From contig CABZHQ010000001.1 of the NCBI GenBank assembly GCA_902525585.1, positions 1 to 64,000 on the forward strand: 64,000 nt of DNA, given 5' to 3'. The DNA is from an uncultured Prochlorococcus sp. (GTDB lineage: Bacteria; Cyanobacteriota; Cyanobacteriia; PCC-6307; Cyanobiaceae). Under the pieces are notes generated by a model that was given only the letters and a program-made list of their open reading frames with translations, was not told where the DNA came from and ran no database searches. A program made the translations under genes and the position numbers. Shown here piece by piece: positions 53,830 through 61,707 of the stretch. Position 1 is the stretch's first letter; every line of letters starts with the position of its first letter.

Positions 53830-54120
53830 ATGTTTAAAAAGAAATATAAACAATTAAATAACTCATCAAATAAATCAAGATTAGATCAAGTCTTATGGTT
53901 TATAGAAAATTATTTACCACAGAAGAAAGATAGAGGTCTTCAAAAAAATTTGTATATGGATAATCTAGAAGCAGAGACTATTAAGAAATTTTCTCAATTA
54001 GCCTCTATACGTTCTAAAAAATTATTCTCAACTACAAAAAATGCGACAATCTCTTTTACCATTGGTAATTGGGCCTTGCCCTACCTTAAATTGCTAAAGA
54101 AAATAGGAATAGCTAAGTAA
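53830..54120 (+). CDS. Hypothetical protein, 96 aa
   Basis: Basic soluble protein, including LDQVLWFIENYLPQKKDRGL and TTKNATISFTIGNWALPYLK. No domain recognised. Followed by a 150-base gap. Confidence 0.5.
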   Translation: MFKKKYKQLNNSSNKSRLDQVLWFIENYLPQKKDRGLQKNLYMDNLEAETIKKFSQLASIRSKKLFSTTKNATISFTIGNWALPYLKLLKKIGIAK

Positions 54121-54273
54121 GAAAATGTAAAGGACAAGAAGAAGATTTATCCTAAAAATAAAATTAAATAAAGATTATAAAGTCTCACAAAGTTCTTAAT
54201 TAATTACAAGGAGAGATACTTACTTTACATAAAAAATACAATTGCTAAGTTTAAAATAATAGATCTATTAATT

Positions 54274-54420
54274 ATGTTTCTAAATTATCTGCCTAATGAG
54301 ATGGTTGAAGTTGTAGGTTTAACTATGATTTTTTCATTCCTAGTTGGAACTATATTAATTTTGTTATTTACATCAGATCAAGCAAATACAAAGAATTTAT
54401 ATTTAAAGAAGGTCAAATAA
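54274..54420 (+). CDS. Small single-helix membrane protein, 48 aa
   Basis: MFLNYLPNEMVEVVGLTMIF starts a helix that continues through SFLVGTILILLFT. No family recognised. May be translated on its own. Confidence 0.5.
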   Translation: MFLNYLPNEMVEVVGLTMIFSFLVGTILILLFTSDQANTKNLYLKKVK

Positions 54421-54523
54421 ATTTTAAATAATTTATTCCTTTAAAAAAGTTATTTTTAAATAAAATTAACTCGCAGGTGCAGAGCATAATTTTTAATATT
54501 GAGACATAAATAAATTTTAGATT

Positions 54524-54724
54524 ATGGGCGAAGCTAAAAGAAGAGAGGAATTAGGATTGCCACCTAGACAAAAAAAAGTTGAATTAAATAAATCTGATAG
54601 ATACATTTCATGGCTTCCTATTACCAAATCAAGGATTAAGAAATATCCTTATATGGGTGTGGCAACAATGGCACTAGGAGCGATAATTTTCTTAGTCAGT
54701 GGTGGAGCAAATAGTATTAATTAA
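54524..54724 (+). CDS. DUF2839 family protein, second copy, 66 aa
   Basis: MGEAKRREELGLPPRQKK is the family N-terminus, and the C-terminus has one helix (YMGVATMALGAIIFLVS). Paralogue of 52109-52324. Function unknown. Confidence 0.82.
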   Translation: MGEAKRREELGLPPRQKKVELNKSDRYISWLPITKSRIKKYPYMGVATMALGAIIFLVSGGANSIN

Positions 54725-54753
54725 TTAGATTTTTGGACCTACTTAAAATTTAT

Positions 54754-55014
54754 CTAAGTTCTTTTTTGTAATAGTCTTAGGCCAGAAATTACAGATATAA
54801 CTGATGCTATACCAAGAAATATTGAGTAAAAAGGTTGCAAATTAATAATCCCAAAATTACCTGTATGCCATTTGATTAACCAAAAAAAATCTACACCTAA
54901 TGGCTGGAGAATACTATAAATAGTCCCAGATAAAATAGTAATTAATAAAGGGATTGCTGAAAGTGCGGTTATTTTTCTGTGAATTTTTCTTTTATCGGTT
55001 TTTAATTTCCCCAT
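54754..55014 (-). CDS. PepSY-TM-like small membrane protein, 86 aa
   Basis: Three hydrophobic segments. KRKIHRKITALSAIPLLITI followed by a later LIKWHTGNFG is reminiscent of the PepSY-associated TM family, where the histidines of R-x-x-H-R and W-H face the membrane and may bind heme or metal. It is the last gene of a minus-strand set (DUF3721-like, DUF411, MauE-like). Confidence 0.6.
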   Translation of the reverse strand: MGKLKTDKRKIHRKITALSAIPLLITILSGTIYSILQPLGVDFFWLIKWHTGNFGIINLQPFYSIFLGIASVISVISGLRLLQKRT

Positions 55015-55236
55015 TTATTTCCTCAAATAAATATGTAATTCTTTTTCATTTTTGCATGGCATCCATTTATCTTGGTTCTTATGTATTCCTTCGCAACCAA
55101 GTTCTAAAGATCTATTTTCGGCGTCCTCTTCAGAAAGAAATGTACCCCTCATATGTGCATACGAATAACCATTGAAATTTAGAGATAAGGAAAACAAAAA
55201 AATAAAAAATTTAAAATTTCTAAGAAAAATATGCAT
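55015..55236 (-). CDS. DUF3721-like small secreted protein, 73 aa
   Basis: A signal peptide (RNFKFFIFLFSLSLNFNGYS) precedes a domain with EEDAENRSLELGCEGIH and KWMPCKNEKE, the DUF3721-like Cys pattern. Adjacent to the PepSY-like gene (no gap). It may bind metal through its two cysteines. Role unknown. Confidence 0.6.
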   Translation of the reverse strand: MHIFLRNFKFFIFLFSLSLNFNGYSYAHMRGTFLSEEDAENRSLELGCEGIHKNQDKWMPCKNEKELHIYLRK

Positions 55237-55258
55237 TATTTCAAATTAAGTATTTTTA

Positions 55259-55786
55259 TTAAGGAGAGATTTTATCAAATATTTTTGTTTTGCCAGTTTT
55301 ACTAAATGAAACTACTTTGTATTTCTCATAATTATGAGAGTGCGAGTCTTGAGAATGCATTTCCATCCCTGGAGAGCCAAGTGGCATTCCTGGAACTGCT
55401 ATCCCATTGATTTTTGGTTTTTCTCTAAAAAGTTTGTTGATTGATTCAATCGGGACATGTCCTTCAATCGTATAGTTAGCTATTTGAGCAGAGTGACATG
55501 ATCTCAGATTATTGGGAATTTGATATTTGTTTTTAATTACTGAAACATCCTCAACTATATTATCAACAACTTCTAATCCATTATCTCTTAAATGATTGAT
55601 CCATTTTTTGCAACAACTACATGATGCTGATCTGTAAGAAACAACTTTTGGGATATCAATATTTTCTTGAGTTAAAGCAATACTCTTATTTGGATTAATT
55701 ATATTTGTAAAAAGAATTCCAGAAAAAATTAGATAATTTAAAAATTCTCTTTTCAAAAATATTTTATTAAGTACCATACTAATCAC
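55259..55786 (-). CDS. DUF411 (CopG-like) metal-binding protein, 175 aa
   Basis: DUF411 domain with SASCSCCKKWINHLRDNGLE (C-x-C-C metal/thiol site), RSCHSAQIANYTIEGHVP and the end motif INGIAVPGMPLGSPGME. The later MEMHSQDSHSHN is a Met/His-rich tail that could bind copper. It has an N-terminal membrane or signal segment. DUF411 proteins are often found with copper genes. Confidence 0.88.
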   Translation of the reverse strand: MISMVLNKIFLKREFLNYLIFSGILFTNIINPNKSIALTQENIDIPKVVSYRSASCSCCKKWINHLRDNGLEVVDNIVEDVSVIKNKYQIPNNLRSCHSAQIANYTIEGHVPIESINKLFREKPKINGIAVPGMPLGSPGMEMHSQDSHSHNYEKYKVVSFSKTGKTKIFDKISP

Positions 55787-55838
55787 GAAGATTAAATTTA
55801 ATATTTGAATTAACCATAAATGAAAATTTATTAAATCG

Positions 55839-56291
55839 CTATTTAATCAAAATTAAGATGCTCATAATTGCCATTAAAAGATTTTCAATAATACTAATAA
55901 TTCCCAAAGGAGTTTTTGCATATCCACCAATACATGCACAATTTAATTTTAATTTATCCAAATAAACAGCCTTAAATACTGAAATCATTCCAGAAATTCC
56001 TAAAATTAGGGCAATAAAAATAATTAAAGAGGGTGGAGAAGAATTAAGAAAACTTATTCCAATTAATAATTCACAAAAAGGATAAATATATATCCAGCTA
56101 TCAAATTGAGAAGAAATTAAATCATACTTCTTATAACTTTTTCCAAAAGCTTCAATATCCATAAACTTGAGCATCGCTAAAAGACAAATTGATATTCCCA
56201 TAAAAATTTGGAAACTTTTAAGCAATGAAATAGTTATTAGAAATGAAGTACCAAATACTACAATTAAGGGGCCAAATGACTTAATCTTCAC
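55839..56291 (-). CDS. MauE/DoxX-like membrane protein, 150 aa
   Basis: Four hydrophobic segments. The loop LNCACIGGYAKTPLG, with two cysteines, lies just before the last helix; MauE-type proteins carry such a CxC in methylamine-utilisation and copper-linked redox systems. Next to a DUF411 gene, which fits a thiol/metal role. Confidence 0.65.
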   Translation of the reverse strand: MKIKSFGPLIVVFGTSFLITISLLKSFQIFMGISICLLAMLKFMDIEAFGKSYKKYDLISSQFDSWIYIYPFCELLIGISFLNSSPPSLIIFIALILGISGMISVFKAVYLDKLKLNCACIGGYAKTPLGIISIIENLLMAIMSILILIK

Positions 56292-56293
56292 TT

Positions 56294-56524
56294 TTAACTT
56301 TTAAGGATAGAGTCACAAATACTAGATGGATTTGCTTGTTTAACTATTTTTAGTCTTTTGATAAGTTTGTCTCGATCTATTTGATGTTTTAAATATTTAA
56401 TACATAAATTTTTTTCCTGATATACCAGTGCTATTGGAGCAATCTTTAAAGCAATAGCAAAAGTACCAATAACTAAAAGAATGTTTGTAGCTAGTCGAAT
56501 ATTTGGTCGAAAATTTGATCTCAT
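56294..56524 (-). CDS. Small secreted or membrane-anchored protein, 76 aa
   Basis: Basic N-terminus and a helix (LATNILLVIGTFAIALKIAP) followed by a soluble domain with two cysteines (KNLCIKYLKHQ and SSICDSILK) and basic residues. Overlaps the preceding 38-residue gene by ATGA. Possibly part of the same transcription unit as the MauE-like gene. Confidence 0.5.
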   Translation of the reverse strand: MRSNFRPNIRLATNILLVIGTFAIALKIAPIALVYQEKNLCIKYLKHQIDRDKLIKRLKIVKQANPSSICDSILKS

Positions 56525-56637
56525 TCGTATTCTTTATTACTGTCAATAATTTCCCTTAAATATATATCTTTTAGCTCGTCATTGTAACCATTTTCTTTTG
56601 CAAATTTCTCCAATTCCTTAAACTCTTTTTCTGTCAT
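56521..56637 (-). CDS. Very small acidic protein, 38 aa
   Basis: MTEKEFKELEKFAKENGYND is a likely amphipathic helix. It overlaps the next gene by ATGA (56521-56524) and is overlapped by the previous one by TAATG, so it is in the same operon. A pattern of coupled short ORFs such as this supports it being translated. Confidence 0.55.
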   Translation of the reverse strand: MTEKEFKELEKFAKENGYNDELKDIYLREIIDSNKEYE

Positions 56638-56780
56638 TAAGCAGATTTGGATATATTGTTTTTCATATCTTCAATTTGGTTGATTAATTTATCTAACCAT
56701 TCTGTATTATTTTCGGATCTTTTCTGGAAATATGTAATTTTAGGTTGATTGATTTCTAGTGTCTCATAATCTCCACTCAT
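56637..56780 (-). CDS. Small soluble protein, 47 aa
   Basis: MSGDYETLEINQPKITYFQK then a helix NTEWLDKLINQIEDMKNN. No family recognised. First of three coupled short genes on this strand (TAATG, then ATGA). Confidence 0.5.
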   Translation of the reverse strand: MSGDYETLEINQPKITYFQKRSENNTEWLDKLINQIEDMKNNISKSA

Positions 56781-56925
56781 GACTTACCCATAAATTTGCA
56801 CTCTGCATAATTTATCTAGAGAAATTATGCCCATCAATAGGCTCTAATACTTATTTGACTTTTACCATGGGTATCAAGTCACTTTTCTAATAGTATAAAT
56901 ATCAAGGAATTTATCTCCCAAAAAT

Positions 56926-57030
56926 ATGGCAACTAATGAAGAACTAGAAAAAAGAATTGAGACTCTAGAAAAAGAAGTACAACATTTAAAAGCTGTCCTG
57001 CAATATCAAATGAGAAATAAGAAAAAGTGA
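56926..57030 (+). CDS. Small coiled-coil protein, 34 aa
   Basis: ELEKRIETLEKEVQHLKAVL is a textbook leucine-heptad helix. The short basic tail RNKKK follows. No domain. Such one-helix proteins are common in Prochlorococcus. Confidence 0.5.
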   Translation: MATNEELEKRIETLEKEVQHLKAVLQYQMRNKKK

Positions 57031-57207
57031 TTCACACCGCATAGTAAATACTTTTGGTCAGATAACCATTATCTCTTGATTGTTTTAGGTAGCTAATAAA
57101 AAGCTTAATATTAAGAATTAGTCCATAATTAATCACTTTTTGAAAAAATAACTTTAGTCATTGATATTTTGAACATATTTGTTTTTATATATATAAAACT
57201 GCCCGAT

Positions 57208-57324
57208 ATGATTAACTCAATAGCTATTACATTGTTATTATTTAGCTCTTTAGTCGCTTACAAAAGACTAAAAAGAAAAAAACGGCAATTTCACGCACCA
57301 CCTACAAATCAGCTTCCTAGTTGA
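57208..57324 (+). CDS. Small membrane protein, 38 aa
   Basis: Hydrophobic N-terminus MINSIAITLLLFSSLVAYKR followed by a basic stretch RKKRQFHAPPTNQLPS. The end gap of 3 bases to a convergent gene supports compact real genes. Confidence 0.5.
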   Translation: MINSIAITLLLFSSLVAYKRLKRKKRQFHAPPTNQLPS

Positions 57325-57327
57325 AGA

Positions 57328-57441
57328 TTAAATTCCGTCTTCGTCTTCTCCAAAAGGATTGTACCTAATATCCCAGATGAGAACTACTGCTATAGATAAA
57401 AGCAATAGACCAAAAATAACTTGAGGAGGTGGGAATAACAT
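57328..57441 (-). CDS. Small single-helix membrane protein, 37 aa
   Basis: MLFPPPQVIFGLLLLSIAVV leads to a membrane helix, with an acidic end FGEDEDGI. AGGAGGTG-like sequence is inside the gene on the opposite strand only. Unknown function; resembles photosystem small subunits in form only. Confidence 0.55.
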   Translation of the reverse strand: MLFPPPQVIFGLLLLSIAVVLIWDIRYNPFGEDEDGI

Positions 57442-57474
57442 TAATGAAATATAACAATTATAAATAAGCTTTGC

Positions 57475-57642
57475 TTATGAAAATTTTAAAGGGTAATCAA
57501 TATTGTTTGGTTCTAGATATTTTAAATAACATGCTGTTGTGCAATCTACTCCCTTACTATTGATGCTACAAGAAGTTATACATTCAAAAAAACTTTCCAA
57601 AGCATCTGAATCTTTAATATTTGAATAAATTTCATTTTTCAT
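57475..57642 (-). CDS. Small Cys-rich protein (twin CX3C), 55 aa
   Basis: The core FFECITSCSINSKGVDCTTA then C has CX3C-x8-CX3C spacing, which would give a helical hairpin with two disulphides. A TTG start at 57675 would add 11 residues; ATG 57642 is simpler. Redox or metal-binding roles are possible, none established. Confidence 0.5.
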   Translation of the reverse strand: MKNEIYSNIKDSDALESFFECITSCSINSKGVDCTTACYLKYLEPNNIDYPLKFS

Positions 57643-57970
57643 TTTTAATCTTCCATTCTGAAGCTTATCTAGCAATTAATTTTTAATAATGTCAAATTTT
57701 AGGTAAAGTACCTATCCACCATTTTTTTTAAAACTATTGAATCTATAAGTTTTTCCCCACCCTTCCTCTAAAAGGTTTTATATTCGTTTCTCGCTTCTTC
57801 GATAGATTCAACCCTAGAGCCTTTAATAACTGGCTTACTTGATCTCTTTAAAAAGGAAACTATAAGAGATTAAAATTGTATTAATCATAAAAGAGTTCTT
57901 AGAACCATCTTCAAAAGGTTCAAATACTTTAATCCTCGATCTGGTTTTATTGATTAAAGTAAATTTTTAC
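57643..57970. other. Gene-poor intergenic stretch
   Basis: About 330 bases. No ORF over 30 codons with a start and RBS. It precedes the candidate minus-strand RNA terminator. Confidence 0.5.
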
Positions 57971-57972
57971 AT

Positions 57973-57997
57973 AAAAAAAGGGCGTTAGCTTCGCCCC
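57973..57997 (-). terminator. Rho-independent terminator (minus strand)
   Basis: CGCCC (57992-57996) and GGGCG (57980-57984) pair, and a run of seven As at 57973-57979 gives the T-tract on the minus strand. Confidence 0.8.
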
Positions 57998-58060
57998 AAT
58001 CAAAAAGCGTGATAATCCCCATCACCCAGCCTTTTTAAAATCCTAGCACTACATATGGTG
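57973..58060 (-). ncRNA. Candidate small RNA on the minus strand
   Basis: A strong terminator on this strand lies at 57973-57997: GGGGCG/CGCCC stem around AAGCTAA then seven Ts. Upstream of it (higher coordinates) a hairpin GTGAT/ATCAC with a GGGG loop (58011-58027) is followed by GATTGGGG. No protein fits. The 5' end near 58060 is a guess. Its GGTGATGGGG can pair with CCCCATCACC in the plus-strand candidate at 58080-58163. Confidence 0.55.
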
Positions 58061-58079
58061 TTTGTAAGTATTTAAAATT

Positions 58080-58163
58080 ACCTATTGATGGGGTTGTTTG
58101 TTTCTGTTTAATTTGTCATTATAGGAGTCCCCATCACCTAGACTCGTAAGAGTCTTTTTTTTT
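58080..58163 (+). ncRNA. Candidate small RNA on the plus strand
   Basis: TGATGGGG (58083-58090) can pair with CCCCATCA (58128-58135), and a terminator GACTC/GAGTC (58141-58145 with 58150-58154) plus nine Ts closes it. No ORF is present. The 5' end is a guess. The element is about 85 bases, within the usual size of cyanobacterial Yfr RNAs, but I cannot match it to a named one. Confidence 0.55.
58141..58163 (+). terminator. Rho-independent terminator (plus strand)
   Basis: Five-pair stem GACTC/GAGTC around GTAA followed by a run of nine Ts. Confidence 0.75.
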
Positions 58164-58261
58164 GTTTGCCTTTTATGCTTATGAGTTTTTAATTAGTGTT
58201 TAAAGACTTTGAGTTTAATTTTTTAATTCGATAATTAATAATTAAAAAAATAATTTTATTC

Positions 58262-58573
58262 ATGCAAACTTACATCGTACACTGGCAATTTCCAGATCAA
58301 GAAAGTCATATGCAAGGGGCCGAAGCTTTTGCGGGTTTTGTTGAAGGAGGATGCGAAGGTGATCAATTTGATGGGTTTAAAGTTCTTAATCGAGTAGTAA
58401 ATCCTGAGGGAGCTAATGGTTGGGCAATAGTTGAATCTTCAAACCATCAGAACATCTGGAAATGGAGTAGTATCTGGGTCGATAATTTTGGGGTAGAGAT
58501 TGAAGTTACACCAGTTCTAACGGATAAAGAATTTCTCTCCGTCCATAAAGAAATTTCAGCAGCCTCAAACTAA
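58262..58573 (+). CDS. DUF3303-like protein, 103 aa
   Basis: Single-domain alpha/beta protein: MQTYIVHWQFPDQESHMQGA, then the central GFVEGGCEGDQFDGFKVLN and NGWAIVESSNHQNIWKW. The pattern fits DUF3303, a dimeric ferredoxin-like fold of unknown role in cyanobacteria. Starts on ATG. Confidence 0.8.
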   Translation: MQTYIVHWQFPDQESHMQGAEAFAGFVEGGCEGDQFDGFKVLNRVVNPEGANGWAIVESSNHQNIWKWSSIWVDNFGVEIEVTPVLTDKEFLSVHKEISAASN

Positions 58574-58634
58574 TAGTCAATCTTTTGTATGTTTGAATGT
58601 TGGTTTAAGATAAAAGGGTAATAAATATTTTTTT

Positions 58635-58802
58635 ATGGGAAAATTTTCTTCTGAAGAAATTGAAAGTCAATACAATCTAATAAAGATGCTTTTAGCTGAA
58701 CCCGAAAAGTATAGAGATGCCATTGATGCAATAAAAAAAGATATTGCATATATGCCTATAGAACTTAAAAAAAAACTTGAGGAAGAAAATATTATCTTAT
58801 GA
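58635..58802 (+). CDS. Small acidic helical protein, 55 aa
   Basis: MGKFSSEEIESQYNLIKMLL begins a helix-rich protein that ends EELKKKLEEENIIL-like. No family recognised. Follows the DUF3303-like gene by 61 bases. Confidence 0.5.
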   Translation: MGKFSSEEIESQYNLIKMLLAEPEKYRDAIDAIKKDIAYMPIELKKKLEEENIIL

Positions 58803-58870
58803 ATGAATCGCAAATCGCATTAATCATAATCGTTAATTTTTAAAAATTAGTAGATAGCAATTCTCGTAAA

Positions 58871-59035
58871 CTAACCGAGAGAGTCTAAATCTCTTCGATG
58901 GTGAACTGTATTTTCGTAATCTTGTGGAACTTTCTGTTCTCTTATTAAATCTGCAATTGTTGGATAATCTTTTGCATTATCAAGATCTCTTGCATTTTTA
59001 TCTTGAATTGCGAATGGTGATCTTTTTAAATTCAT
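58871..59035 (-). CDS. Small soluble protein, 54 aa
   Basis: Start at ATG 59035 (MNLKRSPFAIQDKNARDLDN). An upstream in-frame ATG at 59128 is inside the preceding gene and rejected. Contains PTIADLIREQKVPQDYENT and a C-terminal RRDLDSLG. Function unknown. Confidence 0.5.
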   Translation of the reverse strand: MNLKRSPFAIQDKNARDLDNAKDYPTIADLIREQKVPQDYENTVHHRRDLDSLG

Positions 59036-59046
59036 AATTAATTTCC

Positions 59047-59232
59047 TCAAAATTTTTGTTGGATTCTGATTACAGATCCTGGATTGTCTTGTACGTAAGT
59101 GTTGAATTCTCTCGCAAGCATTAGGCAATCGTATGCATCGCGAGCATAGAAGCCAACTTCATGTGTTTTATTTGTTGAATCTTTGTAACTCAATACATAT
59201 TTATTACAAGATTTTAATGGTGTTGAAGGCAT
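59047..59232 (-). CDS. Hypothetical protein, 61 aa
   Basis: MPSTPLKSCNKYVLSYKDST, then EVGFYARDAYDCLMLAREFN. It looks like a small alpha/beta domain with two cysteines. It precedes the 54-residue gene by 11 bases, so the two are co-transcribed. Confidence 0.5.
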   Translation of the reverse strand: MPSTPLKSCNKYVLSYKDSTNKTHEVGFYARDAYDCLMLAREFNTYVQDNPGSVIRIQQKF

Positions 59233-59235
59233 TTA

Positions 59236-59801
59236 ATTTATTTCAGTTACCACTAAGTTCTAACTAGGCATGCTTATCAATCGACTAATATAAATGTACG
59301 GTTTAAGGCACAAACATATACGGAAAGAGGACCAACAACTTAATTTAAAAATAAATATAATAATCAAGTTGATTTCGCAAAGAAAGACAATATTTTCGTT
59401 ACTCCTATATAACTATTTTCAGTGGTGGCCTTTTTTTGCAAGAATCCTATGTAGATGATGTGTTTTTATAGACGAATCATCTGTATTGCTAAATAAGTTT
59501 GTTTGAAATTATAAATAAATTTTTATCCATCATCATCATGGAAGGTAGAGATTAATAACTGAACTCCTACAAGTCTAAATTTCATAGATAAATATAAAAT
59601 AGGAATTGGCTTAACCTAACATTGAAACATTTAAATTAAATTTGAGGAATCTTTTCAATATCTATATTTTCTTTTAATTATTTAGAAAAAAACTTTCTAA
59701 GATCAAAATAGTTTTTTTATTTGAGAAAACTGAAAGTAGATCTAAAATGAGGTAAATTTGCTGTTTTTATTTAGTGAGTTTTAAAAATATTTTAAAAATC
59801 A
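59236..59801. other. Intergenic stretch without recognised genes
   Basis: About 565 bases, A+T-rich. A short GGTGGCC motif before a T-run at 59424-59437 resembles a weak terminator without a clear stem. No ORF with a start and RBS over 30 codons. The last 50 bases should hold the promoter of the SRAP gene. Confidence 0.45.
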
Positions 59802-60440
59802 ATGTGCGGAAGATTTGAGCTAAAAACTAAATTTGAGAATTTGCCAAAGGTTTTGAAACAAGACTATCCAAATGGACTTGATTCTAAATATGAGACTCAA
59901 AATCTAATAAGACCTAATGATCCTGTTCTTGTAATTAAAAACGAAGGAAGAATTAAAACTACTTTTATGACATGGGGTTTTATTTCTCCTTGGGCGAGAG
60001 ACCCATTTGATAAAGAGAGACCAAGACCATTTAATGCAAGATCAGAAACAGTAGAAGAAAAAAAATTATTTAGTGGAAGTTGGAAACATAAAAGGTGCCT
60101 AATACCTGCAAGCGGTTTTTTTGAAAAAAAATATCGTGTTCGAAAAGTGAATTATGAGACTTTTTGGTTGGGAGGAATTTGGAGTAAGTGGACCTCACCA
60201 GAAGGCGCAGAACTTGAGAGTTGCTGTGTTTTAACTACTGATCCAAATGATTTGATTAAACCTTTACATTACCGAATGCCTGTGATCGTTCCTAATGGAT
60301 ATGAGGAACAATGGACAGAGCAAATTAAAGATGCAGATGAATTAAAAGGATTATTTGCAATCATGATGAGTTGGTCCCCTGATGGTTGGTTAGTAGAGGA
60401 TTTAAAGAAAAAAGAAACTGATCAAATGAGTTTGTTTTAA
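59802..60440 (+). CDS. yedK: SOS response-associated peptidase (SRAP: YedK/HMCES family)
   Basis: Protein that forms a covalent crosslink with abasic sites in single-stranded DNA. Cys2 (MCGRFEL) is the catalytic nucleophile, Asn78 (PFNARSET) and Glu108 (GFFEKK) and His156 (LHYRMPVIV) complete the active site. The usual W after GFFE is a K here, and H-D-R-M-P is H-Y-R-M-P. 212 aa, standard. Adjacent to a DUF1651 gene. Confidence 0.93.
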   Translation: MCGRFELKTKFENLPKVLKQDYPNGLDSKYETQNLIRPNDPVLVIKNEGRIKTTFMTWGFISPWARDPFDKERPRPFNARSETVEEKKLFSGSWKHKRCLIPASGFFEKKYRVRKVNYETFWLGGIWSKWTSPEGAELESCCVLTTDPNDLIKPLHYRMPVIVPNGYEEQWTEQIKDADELKGLFAIMMSWSPDGWLVEDLKKKETDQMSLF

Positions 60441-60472
60441 ATGGAACGCTTACTAATTCCAAGACTAGATTA

Positions 60473-60730
60473 ATGGCTAATTCTTATTGGTTGATTAATT
60501 CAAATAGGTCAGAAGTTAAAAGATTTGTGAAAAACGATAAGAGTATCGATGGAGTTTTTGAGTATATGTTTATAGATACTGGAAAAATAGTGGGGGAATT
60601 AGGAAACGAACCACCCGTAATTACAAATACAGTTTCTGTTGAAATAGATTTAGCTAGAGAAATTTATGAAAGATTACTTTCTAAGGGATGGAGAAAAATT
60701 GAAAAAGTTCGAACTAAGAAATATATTTAG
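60473..60730 (+). CDS. DUF1651-like protein, 85 aa
   Basis: Starts MANSYWLINSNRSEVKRFVK and ends AREIYERLLSKGWRKIEKVR. The N-terminal WLI and C-terminal LL-x-KGW are the DUF1651 pattern. It follows the SRAP gene by 32 bases and may be co-transcribed. Function unknown. Confidence 0.7.
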   Translation: MANSYWLINSNRSEVKRFVKNDKSIDGVFEYMFIDTGKIVGELGNEPPVITNTVSVEIDLAREIYERLLSKGWRKIEKVRTKKYI

Positions 60731-60864
60731 ATCTGTGTGAAAGAACTTATTGATAAAAATAATTTGAAGTCTAGTAACTATAATTTTAACTAAAATTGAC
60801 AGCTGGTTTAAAATAAGGGGCAATTAGTTAATTATTTAGTGCAGATAAAATAGAAACATTCAAA

Positions 60865-61587
60865 ATGGCTACCAGAATAAATAAATATTTAAGCGAAATC
60901 GGTTATTGTTCCAGAAGAGAAGCTGATAAATTAATTTTGGAAGGGAAGATAACCATTAATGGCAAAATTTCAGCAATTGGTGCCAAAGTAGAAGAAAGTG
61001 ATCAAGTAGAAGTTAAAGGTCAAAGGATATATAAACCAACGAATCAAAAAAATACATACTTAGCCTTTAATAAACCTGTAGGAATTGTTTGCACAACAGA
61101 TAGAAATGTAGAACCCAATAATGTCATAGATTTCATTAAATATCCTAAAAGAATTTTCCCTATCGGAAGATTAGATAAGCTCAGTGAGGGATTGATTTTT
61201 TTAACAAATGATGGGGATATCGTAAATAAAATACTCAGAGCAAGAAATAATCATGAAAAGGAATACATTGTAAAAGTTAATCGTCAAATTAATAGTAATT
61301 TTATAAAAAGTATGAGTAATGGAGTTGAAATATTAGGTACAAAGACTAAGAATTGTTTCGTAAAACAATTAGGTCCAAAAAAATTTAAAATTATCCTCAC
61401 TCAGGGACTTAACCGTCAAATTAGAAGAATGTGTGAGACCCTAGGTTACAGAGTACAGTCATTAAAGCGAGTAAGAATTATGAATATAAAGTTAGACGTC
61501 CCAACAGGAGAATACAGAGAATTTAGTAAAGAAGAACTCCTGGAATTAAATATTTTAATCGAAAAATCTTCGAAGACATATGACTAA
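60865..61587 (+). CDS. rluF: Ribosomal RNA pseudouridine synthase RluF (RsuA/RluB/E/F family)
   Basis: N-terminal S4 RNA-binding domain (TRINKYLSEIGYCSRREADK) then the catalytic domain with Asp in GRLDKLSEGLIFLTNDG (about residues 107-123), EYIVKV and GLNRQIRRMCETLGY. In E. coli RluF modifies 23S rRNA U2604. 240 residues. Upstream AAAATAGAAACATTCAAA holds no clear SD. Confidence 0.92.
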   Translation: MATRINKYLSEIGYCSRREADKLILEGKITINGKISAIGAKVEESDQVEVKGQRIYKPTNQKNTYLAFNKPVGIVCTTDRNVEPNNVIDFIKYPKRIFPIGRLDKLSEGLIFLTNDGDIVNKILRARNNHEKEYIVKVNRQINSNFIKSMSNGVEILGTKTKNCFVKQLGPKKFKIILTQGLNRQIRRMCETLGYRVQSLKRVRIMNIKLDVPTGEYREFSKEELLELNILIEKSSKTYD

Positions 61588-61707
61588 ACAAACGATAACC
61601 TTGAACTTATTGATTGAATGATACGCTTATAACCTTTATCTAGAAGAAACTTTTAACCCTATTTTGTTTTTTTACTTTTAAAATATATAAAATTTAACTA
61701 AAAAAAA

